DNA of 64,000 nt from Cheiracanthium punctorium (GCA_038373885.1 JAWZYV010017538.1:372001-436000); one strand, 5' to 3'; shown: positions 44,815 to 57,130, counted from the stretch's first letter. Translations and numbers: made by a program. The notes: generated by a model not told the origin, from the sequence alone.

Positions 44815-45930
44815 ATGCCAATATTGGTAAAATGTATTTCCAGAAAAATATTGTTTTAAATTCTGCATTAAGTTTGTCTAAATCAAAAAAAAAGTTTAAA
44901 TTTATTTCGTTTTTAAATTGATTCTGACCGCCACATTAAAATTTTCGAAGGTATTGAAAATTTTAATGTGCCGGTCAGCGAAGGTTTTGAAATTTGTAAT
45001 CTGCTGGTCCATATTTGTAAAATGCTGAGAAACACTGCTCTATACAATATACTACTATTAAGTTATATTTTATATAAAATGGATTTTAAATGTCAAAATA
45101 TCAGGAGTATTCACTGTTAGTTTAATATTTTAGTATGAAGTATCAGGTTTTTGAAAGCATTCTTTTGATTTAATTCATTTTTAATTTTTTTTATTTATAA
45201 TACTACTTAAGTTTTAATCCCATTAAACCAATATTGGTAAAATGTAGTTCCAGAAAAATAGTACTGTTTTAAATTCTACATTAGTTTATGTCCAACTCGA
45301 GCTTAAATTTATCTTGTTTTATCACATTTTTAAATTGTTTTTCAAAACTGAAGTATATTTATTTATTTTCAATAATTAAAGTTCCCCCTATACATTTAGC
45401 AAAAAAAAAAAAAAAAAAAAAAGTTGAAGTAATTGCTATGCGTATTTATATATAAACTATATATATTGGTGTACTGTTCTCCCTAAGTAATTTTTAAATT
45501 CCAAAATATTAAGTGCTCATTGTAATTACATTAAACTAATTCAGAACTGAGAACCAGTCTTTGGAATCATTCTTCTTTCATAGTAATACATTTATGAATT
45601 ATTTATACAGAATATTTTTAAAAATGTTGTTTATATGGAGACTTTTAAGAAAAAAATATTTTTTATTAAAACATGTACATATTAAATAAATCACATAGTT
45701 TATGTCCAACTCCAAAAATAGTTTAAATTTATCTTGTTTTATCTCATTTTTAAATTGCTTTTCAAAACTGAAGTATATTATTTATTTTCAATAATTATTA
45801 TTCATGCGTTATTTTTAAATTGCAAAATATTAAGTGTTTATTTTATTACATTAAACTATTTCAGAACTAAGAAACATTCTTTGGAATAATCCTTCTTTCA
45901 TAGTATTACATTTATGAATTATTTATACAG
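44815..45930. repeat. Diverged long tandem repeat, period roughly 410-470 bp
   Basis: CAATATTGGTAAAATGTA..TCCAGAAAAATA, a TGTTTTAAATTCT(G/A)CATTA segment and AAGTTTAAATTTAT(T/C)T recur at about 44,818 and 45,230. A third start, TAGTTTATGTCCAACTC, is at about 45,698. CAAAACTGAAGTATAT and TTTCAATAATTA close units 2 and 3. A hairpin (GACCGCCACATTAAAATTTTC) sits in unit 1 at 44,926-44,976. Confidence 0.65.
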
Positions 45931-45935
45931 AATCA

Positions 45936-46372
45936 ATGGCGCACCCAGGATTTTACTTTGGTAGAGGGGGGGGGGAGGGCTACAAATACTGATGAACTCG
46001 GTTATAGTGATCTCGATTGTAGTTATAACTCTTTTATCACGTCAAAATATTCAGTATCACTTGCCCATGGAACCCAATCCCACTATCAAATTAACTCGTT
46101 ATAGAGTCATAAAAAATTATCTGATCTATTCAGTGACATTAACCGAGTTTAAATGTATTTCATACACTAACTGTAAGTATTTATATAAAAACCAATTTTT
46201 TCCCTAAAAGATATTTTAGAAATAATTCGAAGACGATTTTTAAAAATAAAATATTTTAACTCATTAATGACAACTTTTAATTTTTAAAGTTTTTTGACAT
46301 CTAACTCTCCAACTTTAGGGGGGAAGGGGGTTCTGCCCCCATAGCCCCCCTCCGTGGGTGCGTCCATGTACA
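45936..46372. mobile_element. MITE-like element with GGCGCACCCA / TGGGTGCGTCC ends
   Basis: ATGGCGCACCCAGGATTTTA at the left and CCGTGGGTGCGTCCATG at the right are inverted, each next to a G or C run (GGGGGGGGGAGGG; GCCCCCATAGCCCCCC). Interior AT-rich, with an unsupported 71-codon ORF. Confidence 0.5.
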
Positions 46373-47461
46373 ATTTTTTTTTTCTTTTTAAATGTTTATA
46401 GGGACTTTTAAGAAAGAAATATTATATTTCGTTAAAATATGTATTTAAATGTAATTAAAGTAAATATGATATAGGTAAGTAATTTTTTTAAATAAAATTA
46501 TGCAAAAACAGTTTAAGTAATAATCTTGAAACTGAATTGTTTGATTTGTACAGATTTATATGAATATATTTATAATATTGAATTTTAACATTACAACCTT
46601 TATTTTAAAGATGTTGAAAATTTCTGATTAATTTAAAAGAGGATATTAATCAAACCATGGAAAAAACACTACATTTAATTTAATATTAGCACAATTCTCA
46701 ATCGGCGGCTTCTACAGAACTAAAATGGAGTTATTTAAGTTGGAATAGTCAAATGAACAGTCAAATCCATTTTTGACACGATAAAGGATCCAATAGAAAT
46801 GTGGGTAAAATTGACAGAGACTGTTTCAGCCCCATGTAAACAAGGTGGCAGTCGCTGGAAGTTGGTGGTCGCCAAGCCTCCCCCCCCCCCCAATATTTAG
46901 ATTCTATTTGCACCCCTGTGCTAATATATGTATATAAATATAAACCTGTAATTAAAAAATAATGATTCATGTTATAACAAGTTATTACTCGTATGTGAAT
47001 ATACAAAAATATTTTATGTTGTTACTTTTTATGTCAAATAATAAATAACTGTGTGTGTGTGAGAGAGAGAGTGTAATATTTCTATATAATGCAATGAATT
47101 GTTGAAACTATACAAAAACTTATAATTTCATAAAAATTACATTCATAGGTACTTCAACTTATGCGGCCTCCTTTATTACTGCTCAATTTACATATGACCT
47201 CTAGGTGTGTAGTCTAGAATGTTTCGGGATATTCAAGAGATGAGCGACTTCAGTTCGTAACCTCCTAAAGGAAGCACTGAGAGCCAGGAAGCAGTATTGC
47301 TTAAGGAGCCGAACCACTTGCCTCTGGAACTCATCAACTGCTTCAAATTCAGGTATGAAATTTCGCTGTGAGGCTTGCATATTTAAAGAAGAGACCATAT
47401 TTATTATTAACCCCCCCCCTTTTTTTTTAACCTTAAGAATCTGATGAGTGTTAATGCATGG

Positions 47462-47690
47462 TAATGCATGCAGTGATGTTAATTCTGCGCCGATTGCGCC
47501 GAGCTGCGCCGAAACACAAATTCTTGCGCCGAACTGCGCTTTTAGCCGTTTTTTGCGACGGTCTGCGCCGAATACGTCATTTTGACTCTTTCAGGGTGCG
47601 CCGAAACACAAATATTGCGCCGAACTGCGCTTTTAGCCGATTTTTGCGCCGGTCTGCGCCGAATACGTCATTTTGTCTCTTTGTTAAATT
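47462..47690. repeat. GC-rich minisatellite built on TGCGCCGA, 92-bp period
   Basis: TGCGCCGAAACACAAAT recurs at 47,505 and 47,597. Within each unit AACTGCGCTTTTAGCCG, TTTTTGCGNCGGTCTGCGCC and GAATACGTCATTTTG follow. The array starts right after GCATGCAGTGATGTTAATTC. Confidence 0.85.
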
Positions 47691-47699
47691 TTTGCCACG

Positions 47700-48930
47700 C
47701 TCATTTATCTTTTAAAGCGTGTATGGAAAGCTAGTTAGCAATAAAGCAAGATTTAAACTGCGTACGAAAGCTGCATTCCGAAGCCATTCTACCCGCCCCG
47801 GATCGGACCAGTTGGGCTTTGTTAGTCACCTCAATCAGGGCCGGCCAGATAGGCAAACAAGTAATCATCGCAACGGGCACCGTTTTTTGTTTATGAAGGG
47901 GCACGAATTCCAACTTAAAATCATAAAAGCAATTTTGAAAAAAGTAAAAGGGACGTCTTTTTCTACGTTTGCAGGGTGGAGTGGGTGTCATGTACCGCAG
48001 GGCCGCCCCTGATCTAAACCAGACCGGTCCGTAAAGAAAACAGTATATTACGGTGACGTCCCAGCCCCTAAAAAATCACGGTTTATGACCCGGCCCGTAG
48101 CAAGAATGAAAATTGGAAGCATGACCGGTTTAGAAATCAGAATCTAGGCTGTCTGAATTAATAGAATATTTCATTTCAAAATAATCCGGAAATCCGCTGC
48201 CAGTGGTGTAGTCGCGGGGGGTAGAGATCTGTGCGGGCCCAGGCTTTTGCAGCACGATTCATTCAAGGCACGGGCTGACCTCAGCATTTTCTAGAATGGA
48301 CCGGAACAAGCGTATACTCTTAAAGACGGTCCTCTGCGCTTGCAAAATCGAGCCTTTCCGGAAATTTTTGCTCTCCTAAAATTTGGACAAGACCAAACGA
48401 TTGGCTTGTGTTCCCCCCCCCCCCTTCCTTAAATCATGATTGATATACGAGCTGGACCGGGTCTGAATTTTTTATTTTGATTAAGTGCCGGGCCGGGCTA
48501 GACATTTTCGGCCCGTGAAGATCATGAGCGGGGAGATGCCGTCTCACTACTTCTTCATTCGAGCTCATGTCAGCAAAAGTAAGCGTTCTTCACTTTTCAT
48601 CATGGACGCATGATTTTTGAGTCTTCAGTTGCGAGTGTTCCTAAACCTTTTTTCTTAAAACTACACCACTGTTTTTCTTTTTGTGTGTGTGCAGGCTCTA
48701 CGAGAGGGGGCAGACGGGGCGACGCCCCTGGGCCCGTGTTCAGCCAAAGTGCGTCCGCAAATTTTTCAGAATGTGTTACGAATTTCATTTATAGATCCGT
48801 AATTAAAATTTTTATTTCAAAATAGACTAAATTTTGAATACATAATTCTAGAATGATATAAACGGCAGAGATGTTAATTCTACCATTTAAATATTAGTAT
48901 TTTTACAACCTTCGAACATGCATTAAAAGT
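47700..48930. other. Non-coding stretch of mixed repeat debris, GC-richer than its surroundings
   Basis: GC-rich patches (GGCCGGCC, GACCGGTCC, CCGGGCCGGGC) between AT-rich DNA, and GGGCAGACGGGGCGACGCCCCTGGGCCC at 48,710-48,737, similar to a block at 10,165-10,215. ORFs of up to 97 codons here overlap on both strands and have no recognisable domain. Confidence 0.35.
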
Positions 48931-49264
48931 ACCATTGCATATAAGAAATACTCCCCTCCCACTCTTTCCATTTAGCATTTATATGAAAACCATTAAAAAG
49001 AGCAGTTTCACACACACACACACAAAAAATTCCTTCCGTCCATGTAAATCCATGTATTGTTTTTACCAAGTTGCTGATAGCATAGCCTGTATACACCCTT
49101 TTTTTTTCCAGAACTTTCCTAAAGTGCTTTCAAATAGTGTTTTGCTTTTACCAAACGGTGTTTGCTTGCAAACTTTGCTTTTCTTGTATGCATTTATTGT
49201 GTTCCTAAATCTTCAATATTATGCTCCAAAATCATGTTAATTCTGATCTCGAATCTTAGTTTTC

Positions 49265-49400
49265 CTCTCGGAAACTATTTTTTTGTGCTCCCGAGGTGCT
49301 CCCAAATGGAATTTTTTCTGCTCCCATGATGTCGGTGCTCCCAAATGAAATTTTTTCTGCTCCCGGGGTGCTCCCAAATCGAGTGTTGGAGTTAACATCC
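49265..49400 (-). repeat. Minisatellite of GGTGCTCCCAAAT units ending in GATGTTAA
   Basis: GTGCTCCC(A/G) and AAATTTTTTCTGCTCCC repeat three times on the plus strand. On the minus strand the block is preceded by ACATGCACAGGGATGTTAACTC, resembling the start of the array at 47,462. Confidence 0.75.
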
Positions 49401-49419
49401 CTGTGCATGTATATTTCAT

Positions 49420-50030
49420 ATGTTGAATTTTTTAATAATTTATTTATTGTTTTACATCAAATTAAATTTCATTAAAATCTTTTAAAAAAGGATTTGATTA
49501 CAGTGGTATTATTGTGGTTTACAAAATACTTCAATACACATAGATGCTGGGACAAGATACAGAAATCAAATTAACATTACAGATTTCTTTAAGCAATTAA
49601 TGTTAAAAGAAAATTTTCTAGTTTAATGTTATGCATCTTGAAAATGTAACTAAATTGTATGTTTTTGTACTGATGTTGATTGTTTTTCTTTTGGAAAGGG
49701 TTTTCGAATTGATTGTGTTCTTTTATTGGCCGTGCAAGCATTCTCAGTGATTAACATAATAGATAATCGGGAGTTTCTCTGTATAATAATGTCATTGTAT
49801 AATAATAAGACACTAACAGTTTTTCTTTCAGAAATAAAATTTTAAGAACATGCTTATTATTTATAAACAAAAACACTTTATATTTAATATACTTCCTTTT
49901 CAATAATTAAAGATTTTTAATTGAAATAATTGAAACTTAAAATGTTCTTCAGTAAAGAATAATATTCACATTGATTGATTTAAATAATTACTGTGTCAGA
50001 AAAATACATTTTAAATGTTTTAGAAAAAGT
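49420..50030. other. AT-rich intron, no gene seen
   Basis: No repeat or coding motif recognised. Confidence 0.5.
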
Positions 50031-50034
50031 AACC

Positions 50035-50190
50035 TCCCAAAGACTTTTCAAGCATTAAAAGAAAGGATTCAGCATGCTGTGTCCACAATAACGCTAAAAA
50101 TACTGTGCACTTTATAGGCAGCTTTGCAATGAGTCTGCAAGAATGTGTGTGGGAAAATAGAGGACTTTTTGGAAATTATTTTCCAAAAAT
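50035..50190 (+). pseudogene. Mariner-type transposase C-terminal remnant
   Basis: One frame reads LPKTFQALKERIQHAVSTIT, then after two stops VCKNVCGKIEDFLEIIF. The pattern P.T...LK.RI..A...I, then a helix and G..I...L, is the usual tail of mariner/Tc1-like transposases. Non-functional. A possible end, TGGCTCACCTTGTATA, follows about 130 bases downstream. Confidence 0.5.
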
Positions 50191-50592
50191 GAACGATTCT
50201 GCACCTACACAATATCTCCATTCATGTAGATTACGCTGCTTCATCACTAAATTTTACAAAAGATGATATTTAGAATGTTATTAGTTTTAAAAAATTATTT
50301 CATCCCATTGGCTCACCTTGTATATACAGTGGAACATCAAAAATCCACCAAATATTACAGATGTATTTTCGCAGTTTAATGCCTTTATGTTGAGGAATCT
50401 CAACATAGTACATATTTTATGCATTCTTTTAAAAAAGAAACCAGCATAACACCTGATTTTTGCATGACGTTATATATTGTTATTTTGTATTTAATAATGA
50501 TAAAATTTTCATAGTTTAACATTTTTAAATATTTTATTTGGATAAAGATTTTCTAAAGTATCGATAAGTGTTTATATTAATAAATTTCAGCT

Positions 50593-50874
50593 AACCCATT
50601 TATGCCTAGTGTCCCTTTTTTGGGACGGCATTTTCGCTATCAGTCAAAAACGTTATTAATTTTCCCTAGCCTTTATTCACGAGTCTTGAACCTCAATTTC
50701 ACAAAATATTTTAACATGACCTAGTAGGATGTTGACATTTCAATTATTATGCATAATGATTTTAAAAGAAATCATCCCTTGTTCAAGAAGTATACATCAG
50801 AAATTTATCTATTATTGCTGGTATTAGCAAAAATCGAAGAAAGTCGCAAAAATATCAGGGCACAAATGGGTTAA
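50593..50874. mobile_element. Small MITE with AACCCATTT / AAATGGGTT ends
   Basis: CTAACCCATTTATGCCTAGTG at the left and GGGCACAAATGGGTTAA at the right are inverted. TTAA is intact on the right and reads CTAA on the left, so a TTAA (piggyBac-like) target is likely. Confidence 0.6.
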
Positions 50875-50879
50875 TGAAA

Positions 50880-52600
50880 TCAGTTGAAATATTGAAATAG
50901 TAGCCAAAAAAGAAAAGAGTGGCACATTTTTGGGGATTTATTTATTTGCTGATCTGATGACGTGTTTTTGTTTTATCCTAGGCATCTGAAAAATATTCCT
51001 TTATTAATGAAAGTTTGATCAAAGAGAAGACTGAATAAGTTATGTTGTATGTGGCGTAAAATAGAGATGAAATATAAAAACCTATGTAGCTTTATATACT
51101 GTATATGGAAAGTCAATAAAATTTCTAATGTTTTAAATTTCATTTGTTATTTTATGCTTTTTTTCAGTTTATTTAAAAGCTAACATTTTATTAAATCAAA
51201 AATAATTAAGAACTTTGTAAAATAATACACATAAAAGGGTATTTATCCAGGACAATCCCTTTGGTTGGTACAAAAATGTGTACTTTTCTACAGCATCAAG
51301 AAAGTCAACCCCAGTCAGAAAGAATAGCCTTTTACTTGTGCAGATGTCTGACTTTTTGTAACTGAAGAAGAGTGGACTTTTTTTGTATTACTCAAAATGA
51401 TAGACCTCAGTTTGTATCTTTTATGAGTCATTTTACAAAGTTTTTAATTACTTTTACCTTTTCACCACCAGATTTTTGTTGAGTACTTTTGTTATTTTAT
51501 TAAATTACTTTAGTTGTGATTGTTTTGAATATATTAATCTATATTTAATTTAAAAAATCTTATCGTAGGCAATTTTAATAAATATGACTTTTAATTTGAA
51601 ACTACCAAAATTATTCTAGATAAATAATTTCAATGCAATTTTAAATTAACTACTAATTCATATAATGATAAGTTTTATTCATCTATTAAACTATAAATTA
51701 AAAGCATTATACTGAATTTTTCAAAGAACAGCCTGAAATTTTGTTCTGCCATATCTTTATATCTTTACTTTAGAACTTAACTGCCTGCATTTGTTCCAAG
51801 AAAGTAAAATAAAAAATAAATAGCACATTAAATCATTGTATATTACCATTATGCTTAATTTAGCTTTTCAACAAGTATTCTTTAAATATCTGGATTTGTG
51901 GAAGAACATATTAATAAGAGAAAGTATGTATAAATGTAGCTGAGTGACACAGTAAAAAAACAAAACACTGAAGCAACTTAACTCTAGAAATACAACGGGC
52001 CTGCCTTTTACGGGTATGTATAAAACAACTCCATACAAACAAATTTTTGAAAAAATCTGTTTCCATGATAACTTAACTTATAATTTGGCCCTATGAATAA
52101 GAGGAACCTTAGTCCCTTTACAAGTCAAGAATTATTAATCCCCCCCCCCCTTTTCAAGCTTGGATGTAAGTTTGCTTACTTAGTTATTAAAATAAATTAA
52201 TTTCAAAGCTATGATCACGAGACTTTAATTTAACGTTTTTGTTAAAAATATTGCCATATTTAATTATCAAGCTATTACACACTCACAAAAGTTCTTTTTT
52301 AAAGTTATAGTCTCCTATAGCTATGCATCACTATAACATTAACATATTAGGCATAGAGGTGACTGTGAGTTTGAAAATATTTCATTTTAATAGCAAATGG
52401 TCTCAGTTTCAAGAATGAAAATCTCATTCCGAAATTTTCCACTGCCACTTGCAATGCTTTTGGTTAAATTCACATTTTGTAATTTGACATTAGTGCTGTT
52501 TCAAAAAGTTTCAACAACAAAAATATTTATTGCAGATCTTTTTGGCTTTTTAAAGGAGCAAGATTTTTCTACATATTTTAAATGGTCGTGCAAAATTTCT
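50880..52600. other. AT-rich intron, no gene seen
   Basis: No repeats above background; a C10 run near 52,141. An 83-codon ORF ending at 52,648 lacks motifs. Confidence 0.5.
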
Positions 52601-52624
52601 AACTACTTCAGAGTTAGAGAAAAA

Positions 52625-53780
52625 AGTTTTCATTTAAAAACAGTGTAAGTTTAGTACTGCGCAAATCGGGGTAAATTTGTTTGAAAATTAATTGTAAATG
52701 TGTAGGATAAAAGAAAATTATTTAAAAACCGTGTAAACACGAAACCGTATAAATTGAGTACTGGGCATACCAAAGAATAGCCATAAATTTGTTTTAAATG
52801 TAATTGTACATTGTAGGATCCAATAAATAAAATTTAAAATAAAAACCCTCTAAAATAAGTTTTCATTTAAAAACAGTGTAAATTGAATACCGTGCTAATC
52901 GAGGGATAAGTGTAAATTTGTTTAAAAATTAATTGCAAATATTAGGATTTAACAAAACTGAAAAAAAAAAAATCATTCCAAAACCCGTATAAACACGAAA
53001 CGGTGTAAATTGAGTACTGTGCATATGCAAGGATAGCTGTAAATTTGTTTGAAATGTAATGTTAAATTGTGTAGGACCCAATAAATAAAATAATAAAAAA
53101 CTCTAAAATAAGTTCTCATTTAAAAACAGTGTAAACTGAGTACCGTGCAAATCGAGGGATGGGAGTAAATTTGTCACAAAATTAATTGTAAACTGGAGGA
53201 TAAGGAAAAAAAAAAACATTTAAAAAATCATTTTGAAACCATATAAAAGTGAAACCGTGTAAAACTGAGTACCGTGCATATTGAAGGATAGTTCTGTAAA
53301 TTTCTTTGATATGTAATTGTAAATTGTAGAATCCAATAAATAAAATTTAAAAAACCTGTAAAATAAGTTTTCATTTAAAAACAGTGTAAATTGAGTACCG
53401 TGCAAATCGAGGGATATGTGTAAATTTGTTTGAAAATTACTTGCAAATGTGTAGGATTTAAAAAAAAAAAACATGTAAAACCGTGTAAATTGAGTAAAGT
53501 GAATATAGAAGATAGCTGTAAATTTGATTGAAATGTAATTGTAAATTGTAGGATCCCATAAATAATATTAAAAAAACTAAAGTTTTCTTTTGAAAACCGC
53601 GTAAATTGAGTACCGAGCAAATAGAGGGATAGCTGTAAATTTGTTTGAAAAGTAATTGTAAATGTGTATGATTTACACACACAATAAAATAAAATAAAAA
53701 AGTTTTCATTTAAAAAGTTCGTGTAAATTGAGTGCCGTGCAAATCGAGGGACAGGTATAAATTTTTGCTCGAAACGTAAT
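52625..53780. repeat. Satellite-like tandem array, half-unit ~115-125 bp, about ten half-units
   Basis: GTAAATTGAGTACCGTGCAAA, then TCGAGGGATA and TGTAAATTTGTTTGAAA recur at about 52,640, 52,870, 53,122, 53,379, 53,594 and 53,715. An alternate half-unit reads ACCGTATAAATTGAGTACTG...CATA between them. Units end with AATAAATAAAAT-type A-rich sequence. Minus-strand ORFs at 53,220-53,709 read the array and are not genes. Confidence 0.85.
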
Positions 53781-53829
53781 TATAAATGCATGTGTACAGA
53801 AAAATTGCATCAGGCTAAAACTTACACAG

Positions 53830-54300
53830 AAGAGCAGTACAATTCCATGAAAGTACTTGAAAGTTCAAGAACTGTGAAAACACGTTACAGTGCTTGAAAA
53901 TTCAAGTGCTGTAAAAATACACAACAGTGCTTGAAAAATCAGGCGCTGTAATTTTATAGCATGGTGTTGTAAATTTACATAAGTGCTCGAAAAATGAGGT
54001 GCTTTAATTTTACAACACAGTGTTGTAAATTCACATAGATGCTTGAAAAATGAAGTGTTGTAATTTTACAACACAGTGTTGTGAATTTACATAGGTACTT
54101 GAAAATGATGTGCTGTAATTTTACAACACGGTGCTGTAAATTTACAGCACATGTGCTGTTGTGCCACCGTGCCATCGTGCCAACTATTTACAACACGGTG
54201 TTGTAAATTTACAACACAGTGCTTGAAAATTCAAAGTGCTTGAAATTTACAGCACAGGTGTTGGCGTTATGATTACCAGCACACTGTGCTGTAATTTAGT
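53830..54300. repeat. Minisatellite of TTACAACAC/GTGTTGTAA units, period ~56 bp
   Basis: Each unit carries G(T)GCTGTAATTTTACAACAC, AGTGTTGTAAATTTACATAG and TGCTTGAAAAATGA. Units start near 53,942, 53,998, 54,055 and 54,109, with more irregular ones on each side. Internal dyads make each unit able to fold. The 66-codon minus-strand ORF is a shadow. Confidence 0.85.
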
Positions 54301-54769
54301 ATGGTTTTTTCTTATAGTGTAACTTAATGGAATTGACATAATACTAGAATTCTTTTCCTAAGTTTATGCTGAATACTAATAACACGGTTAAAACATCCTA
54401 TCAATAATTTCTATCTCTTTTGCCATATTAGCTGTTAACATGGGGAATAATCGAAGCGCTTTTTATTTCTATAAGAATAGCTAAATAAGCTTATTAGCTT
54501 ACTGTATCATTATGTTGTTCCAGTTTAAAATTTGTCTGCAAAGTTTAACCCATTTTTTATTGCCCGATCGATCTGACACTTTGCATTCAAGCATAACTCT
54601 GATGGCGCTCAGTACAACTGGTTTTCTTTTTTCTATTTTCTTAATAGTTTGTTATTCAATGAAAGTTTCGCCCGAGTCATTTTTTTTTCACACTTTAACT
54701 CGTTTCCATCGAGCTATTGATCGGACATTTTCATCGTTGCGTCATTATTCACTCGTGCAGAGTGGTTAA

Positions 54770-55257
54770 CCCTTTAACGCGCAGTGTTCCCGCTCTGGGA
54801 ACACCAAACTTGACGTTTTGACTGTTGCCAGTCACGAAGAATAGATTTGATTTCTATAAAAATAGTTGCGGGTGACAGAGCTCCACGAGCTTCCTTTACT
54901 TTTTAGCACGTCATTTCCCGTACAAAAAAAATGGTCACGATTATTTCTAACAGCACTGACATCTGCTGAAAAATGGAAGAATGCAAGAACAGCTGGATAG
55001 ATTGCCCAATGCTGAAAAAAGGGCAGCCGTTGCTATCGCTTGACTTAACTACCAGCAAGATGGCGGACGATCGAACATCCGTGCACGATTAGCCTTTTGC
55101 GCAGTGCTGTGCCCGCACAGCCAGCTGCGTCAAAAAAGGGTCTCTAGGTCTGTGGCACGCGATGAACGTTTCGATCGTCCGCCATCTGGTAGTTAAGTCA
55201 AGCGATGGCAACGGCTGCTCTTTTTTCAGCATTGGGAAAGGGTTGCGCCTCAAAGGG
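54770..55257. mobile_element. TTAA-flanked palindromic MITE (piggyBac-like), copy 2
   Basis: TTAA at 54,766-54,769 and 55,258-55,261; ends CCCTTTAACGCGCAG and CGCCTCAAAGGG. The interior shares GACTGTTGCCAGTCACGAA and the long palindrome (AGATGGCGGACGATCGAA, GGGTCTCTAGGTCTGTGGC, AGCGATGGCAACGGCTGC) with copy 1. The left arm of the palindrome has decayed more than the right. Confidence 0.8.
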
Positions 55258-55261
55258 TTAA

Positions 55262-57130
55262 GGTGATAATCTATAAATCCGTTGTATTTTATCCGCGTAA
55301 GATCGAAGAATCCTACTGAATATTATTACAATGGTATGATTTGTATTTTTAGTAAATATTAACTATCGCTATTCTGAAACATAACTTCGACGTTTCTAAA
55401 TATTAAGTATTGAAAAATATATACATAATTATGCCGTGCCCAGCTTACTTGGGGTCATGCAGTATGTATAGTTAGATTGTTTATACTTTAAGTAGGATCT
55501 TCGAATTGAATTTGCTGAGGCGTAATCAGTTACTATGTTCAGTTTTATATCAAAGGTTGCATTATTCTCTAAACAACTTCAAAGCTAACAAGAATTAAAT
55601 AAATTAATGTTAAAAAATAAGTTTCTTCTTTTACTTCCGTGTAAAGTGAAAGGGAATATAGCGATCGCCCGAGATTTTGGTATTCAGATTTTGATGTAAA
55701 AATCGATTTTGACCATCTCTAAATTTACTTTGATGAGTTTGCATAGCATCTGAACGTACTCATGTATAATGCATGTGCGTTTGTATGCATGCACGATCTA
55801 TTTTGAACAACTACGAGCTCTCTTTAACTAGTTTTTTCTTGACGTCTGTACGTACATATATACAGCTAAGGGGGAAAAAAAGCCTAGTCACTCTTAATTT
55901 GGCCGTTGATCATCGTACATTCATTTGGCCGTGCCATCGTACATATACCATTCTTATGCAAATAACGTATACGTTAATCTCCTATTAATTTAAGCTGCAC
56001 CAGGGGTCGTCTTCATATTTAACTCTGCATCAACTTCGTTTTTGTCAATGGCAACCACTCTATTTTGACTTTATTAACCGGAAGTAAACTTTCAAATTAC
56101 CCTAAATATAAATTTTCACCAACTTCCTACGATAATTTCTGGAGATATTGCGAATTCTTTTTTTTGCGCGATTTTAAGGGATTTTCTGCAGATTGAAAAA
56201 CGCTATATGTAGGTTCTGAACTTTTCGCCTTTCAGTTATTTCGCTCGCGATAGTTAAAATAAATAAATATTGCAAGAAAAATAATATTACCAGAAAAATA
56301 ATGTTTCTAGTCTTAAGGGGAGACTTCACTGAAATTCAACCAAAAAATGGATTTTTTTAAAATCCTAAATTATAGCTTATTTCATTGTGGACAGTTTAGT
56401 ACTGACATTTCAATCATGCTACATTTATTTCATGAGACATAGTAAAAACATTTCATGAGATATAACGGAAACAAATTCCAAACTTTATCTTTAAATGCTT
56501 AATCTCAAAATAACAAATTTTAACATTATCGTGTAGCATATCTTTGAACCGTTTCAACATAATACCTTGAAATTTTCATGACTTTTACATAGTATTTATA
56601 TGCATTAAATGATCTATAATCATAAATATAAAATAGTTTGAAAATTTTTATAACCAAAAAATGATAAGAATTATGTTTTTTCCTAATTAAAATTAAATAT
56701 TTTTCTTTCATCTTTGAATATCTTAATGATTGTAGTTCAAATTCTTAGTATGAATATTTTCTTTAATTTAAGGTAATTTTTTTTTTTTTTTTTTGAAAAT
56801 ATTGAAAACTTGTCATCCTGCGCGGAGTGCATTATAGTAATATTGAAGACGTGAAATTTTGTGTTATATTTATGTGTTTTTCAGTAGTAAATAAACTTCA
56901 TTTTATTTTACAAAATAGTATCATATGCAATTACCCTGCAAAAACTATTTTAATACTATAATAGATTTTTTGTCAAAAATTTCTGGAGATAAAGCCCTTT
57001 TTAGTGATTTCATACCTCGAATGGGTGAACTCTCCCCTTAAAGTTTTTTGTACCGAGAATATCAGAGATTGAAATTAGAATCTAGAATGAGTACAAATGA
57101 TGGACCTGATTTTAATAAATCACATTTTCG
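55262..57130. other. AT-rich intron, no gene seen
   Basis: A poly-T run at about 56,777-56,794. AAGGGGAGACTTCACTGAA near 56,316 and GGGTGAACTCTCCCCTTAAAG near 57,021 form a loose inverted pair that could bound a roughly 725-base MITE, but the match is short. Confidence 0.45.

Larger units (their letters stand above)
43705..54318. mobile_element. Possible ~10.6-kb insertion with related TTACAACAC-type ends in inverted orientation
   Basis: At 43,765-43,835 the plus strand reads TTTTACAACACAATGTGCTG, then ATTTACAACACG and ATTCAAGCACT. The minus strand from 54,318 inward reads AAATTACAGCACAGTGTGCTG, CCAACACC, then ATTTCAAGCACT. These two stretches, in opposite orientation, share motif order. Just outside them are ACACTGCAAAA and, inverted, ACACTATAAGAAAA. 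The right end is expanded into a minisatellite. No transposase or polymerase was recognised inside, and no target duplication is clear. The element as a whole is inferred. Confidence 0.35.

Noticed and set aside
47719..48012. 97-codon ORF and its 86-codon opposite
   Set aside because: Both strands are open over the same GC-richer repeat debris and neither shows a known motif.
53220..53709. Three overlapping minus-strand ORFs of 83-101 codons with repeating peptide
   Set aside because: The peptide repetition simply follows the satellite units; different frames give the same type of repeat.
52625..54300. CRISPR-like array
   Set aside because: Units are contiguous, diverged and not separated by unique spacers, and the genome is eukaryotic.
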